From Paludibacteraceae bacterium (GTDB lineage: Bacteria; Bacteroidota; Bacteroidia; Bacteroidales; Paludibacteraceae), in NCBI GenBank assembly GCA_024400125.1, contig JAKSNG010000006.1, positions 1 through 63,765 on the forward strand: a stretch of DNA of 63,765 nt. The letters are read 5' to 3'. Position 1 is the stretch's first letter. Every line of letters starts with the position of its first letter. Below the pieces are notes generated by a model, which worked only from the letters and a program-made list of their open reading frames with translations, was not told the origin of the DNA and did no database searches. Positions 63,301-63,765 of the stretch are shown here, in pieces. Position numbers and translations under genes: made by a program.

Positions 63301-63765
63301 CTTGATGAGAATGTAGCCCTCTATAGGAGGGTGATGATAGAAGTGGATGAAAAATATCTGGATGCTTGCATACAAGGATTTTTCATACGCTCGTAGCATT
63401 AAGTGCCTTTAGCACTCATTCTCAGCAAGGGGTTTTCCCGGTTTTTGTCTTTTCGCAACAGTACGATTTCGGAACTAAAAATTGCCCAATTTTTACGGTA
63501 TTTTTTAAGTCATTTTTTTAGCATACGTTAAGCAACCCTTAAGCATGGTCTAACTTAGGCTATTTTTGACTAAAAATTCGCCTGCAAAAATCTCACTTTT
63601 TTAGTCCCCTTACTCTCCATTTCTCGTCCTCGATTCCTCGATTCCTCGAAATGTCGAAATCTCGAGCGCTCGAAACTTCGACCTCTCGAAACTTCGATTT
63701 CTCAACCCCATCGCCGTTTCCTACCTCCCTCTTTTCTTTTTTTAGGGTCCCCAACGTAATCTGCA
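63301..63765. other. Gene-free right end with hairpins and simple repeats
   Basis: No gene is seen. Visible are CCCTC/GAGGG near 63317-63331, a perfect 9-bp inverted repeat ATGAAAAAT (63347-63355) / ATTTTTCAT (63378-63386) enclosing ATGCTTGCAT, and AGTGC-N5-GCACT near 63401-63415. There are also a second AGCATACGTTAAGCA repeat near 63520 and a run of TCGAAACTTCGA-like units near 63640-63705. Confidence 0.6.

Noticed and set aside
63049..63399. Open frames of 79 (plus) and 116 (minus) codons over the 75-bp repeats
   Set aside because: They exist on both strands because the period is a multiple of three; no promoter, plausible start region or domain supports translation.

Overview
The window looks like a chromosome segment of an uncultured Bacteroidales-type bacterium (phylum Bacteroidota). 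The reasons are seen directly. Many start sites are preceded by the Bacteroidota housekeeping promoter pattern TTTG-N19/20-TAnnTTTG. The gene families are typical of the group (DUF4254, Wzi-like porin, EcoRI-family methylase, huge secreted proteins with InlB B-type repeats, C-terminal tails resembling type IX secretion sorting domains). No rRNA, tRNA, CRISPR array or complete insertion sequence was recognised.

Layout. 1-3.1 kb: repeat arrays, a DUF262-HNH endonuclease-like gene with an EcoRI-family adenine methylase (restriction-modification-like pair), and a gene-poor stretch with a lone leftward promoter. 3.2-8.1 kb: Mla-type lipid transport permease and ATPase, a secreted M6-like metalloprotease, exonuclease III, LptB. 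8.1-14.6 kb: a tightly packed envelope-glycan run (Kelch lipoprotein, Wzi-like porin, DUF4254, GT9, a kinase-GT2 fusion, GT2). 14.6-22.1 kb, opposite strand: grpE-dnaJ followed without gaps by GT39, GtrA, two outer-membrane proteins, a lipid A-type acyltransferase and an O-antigen ligase. This apparent operon couples chaperones to lipopolysaccharide assembly and has a sigma-54-like promoter. 22-25.8 kb: argS and an Xaa-Pro aminopeptidase. 26-32.6 kb: TetR regulator and a complete RND efflux operon ending in a small PII-like gene. 32.6-42.1 kb: aroB, thioredoxin, K+/H+ antiporter, SDR protein, DEAD-box helicase, rRNA m5C methyltransferase and UvrD/PcrA helicase.

42.1-63.8 kb is the accessory, surface-protein part. 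It holds a 2058-residue secreted protein combining an M6 protease, Ig-like repeats and an endonuclease I domain; a 3372-residue repeat protein; a small membrane-anchored partner; an AAA ATPase; and a truncated surface protein. It is rich in repeats: 75-, 52- and 51-bp tandem repeats and several families of simple hexamer- or heptamer-like spacer repeats. One of these families is translated in frame inside genes.

The best candidate for something undescribed is a pair of ~130-nt elements (42212-42340 and 48912-49043), lying in the same orientation on either side of the protease-nuclease gene. Their loops and 5' part are conserved, but their helix arms differ in sequence and still pair. That is covariation, as expected of a structured RNA or a structured mobile DNA element. 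Other good leads are an 11-bp tandem repeat inside a glycosyltransferase gene, the sigma-54-like grpE promoter, and a 16-bp motif shared upstream of two surface-protein genes.
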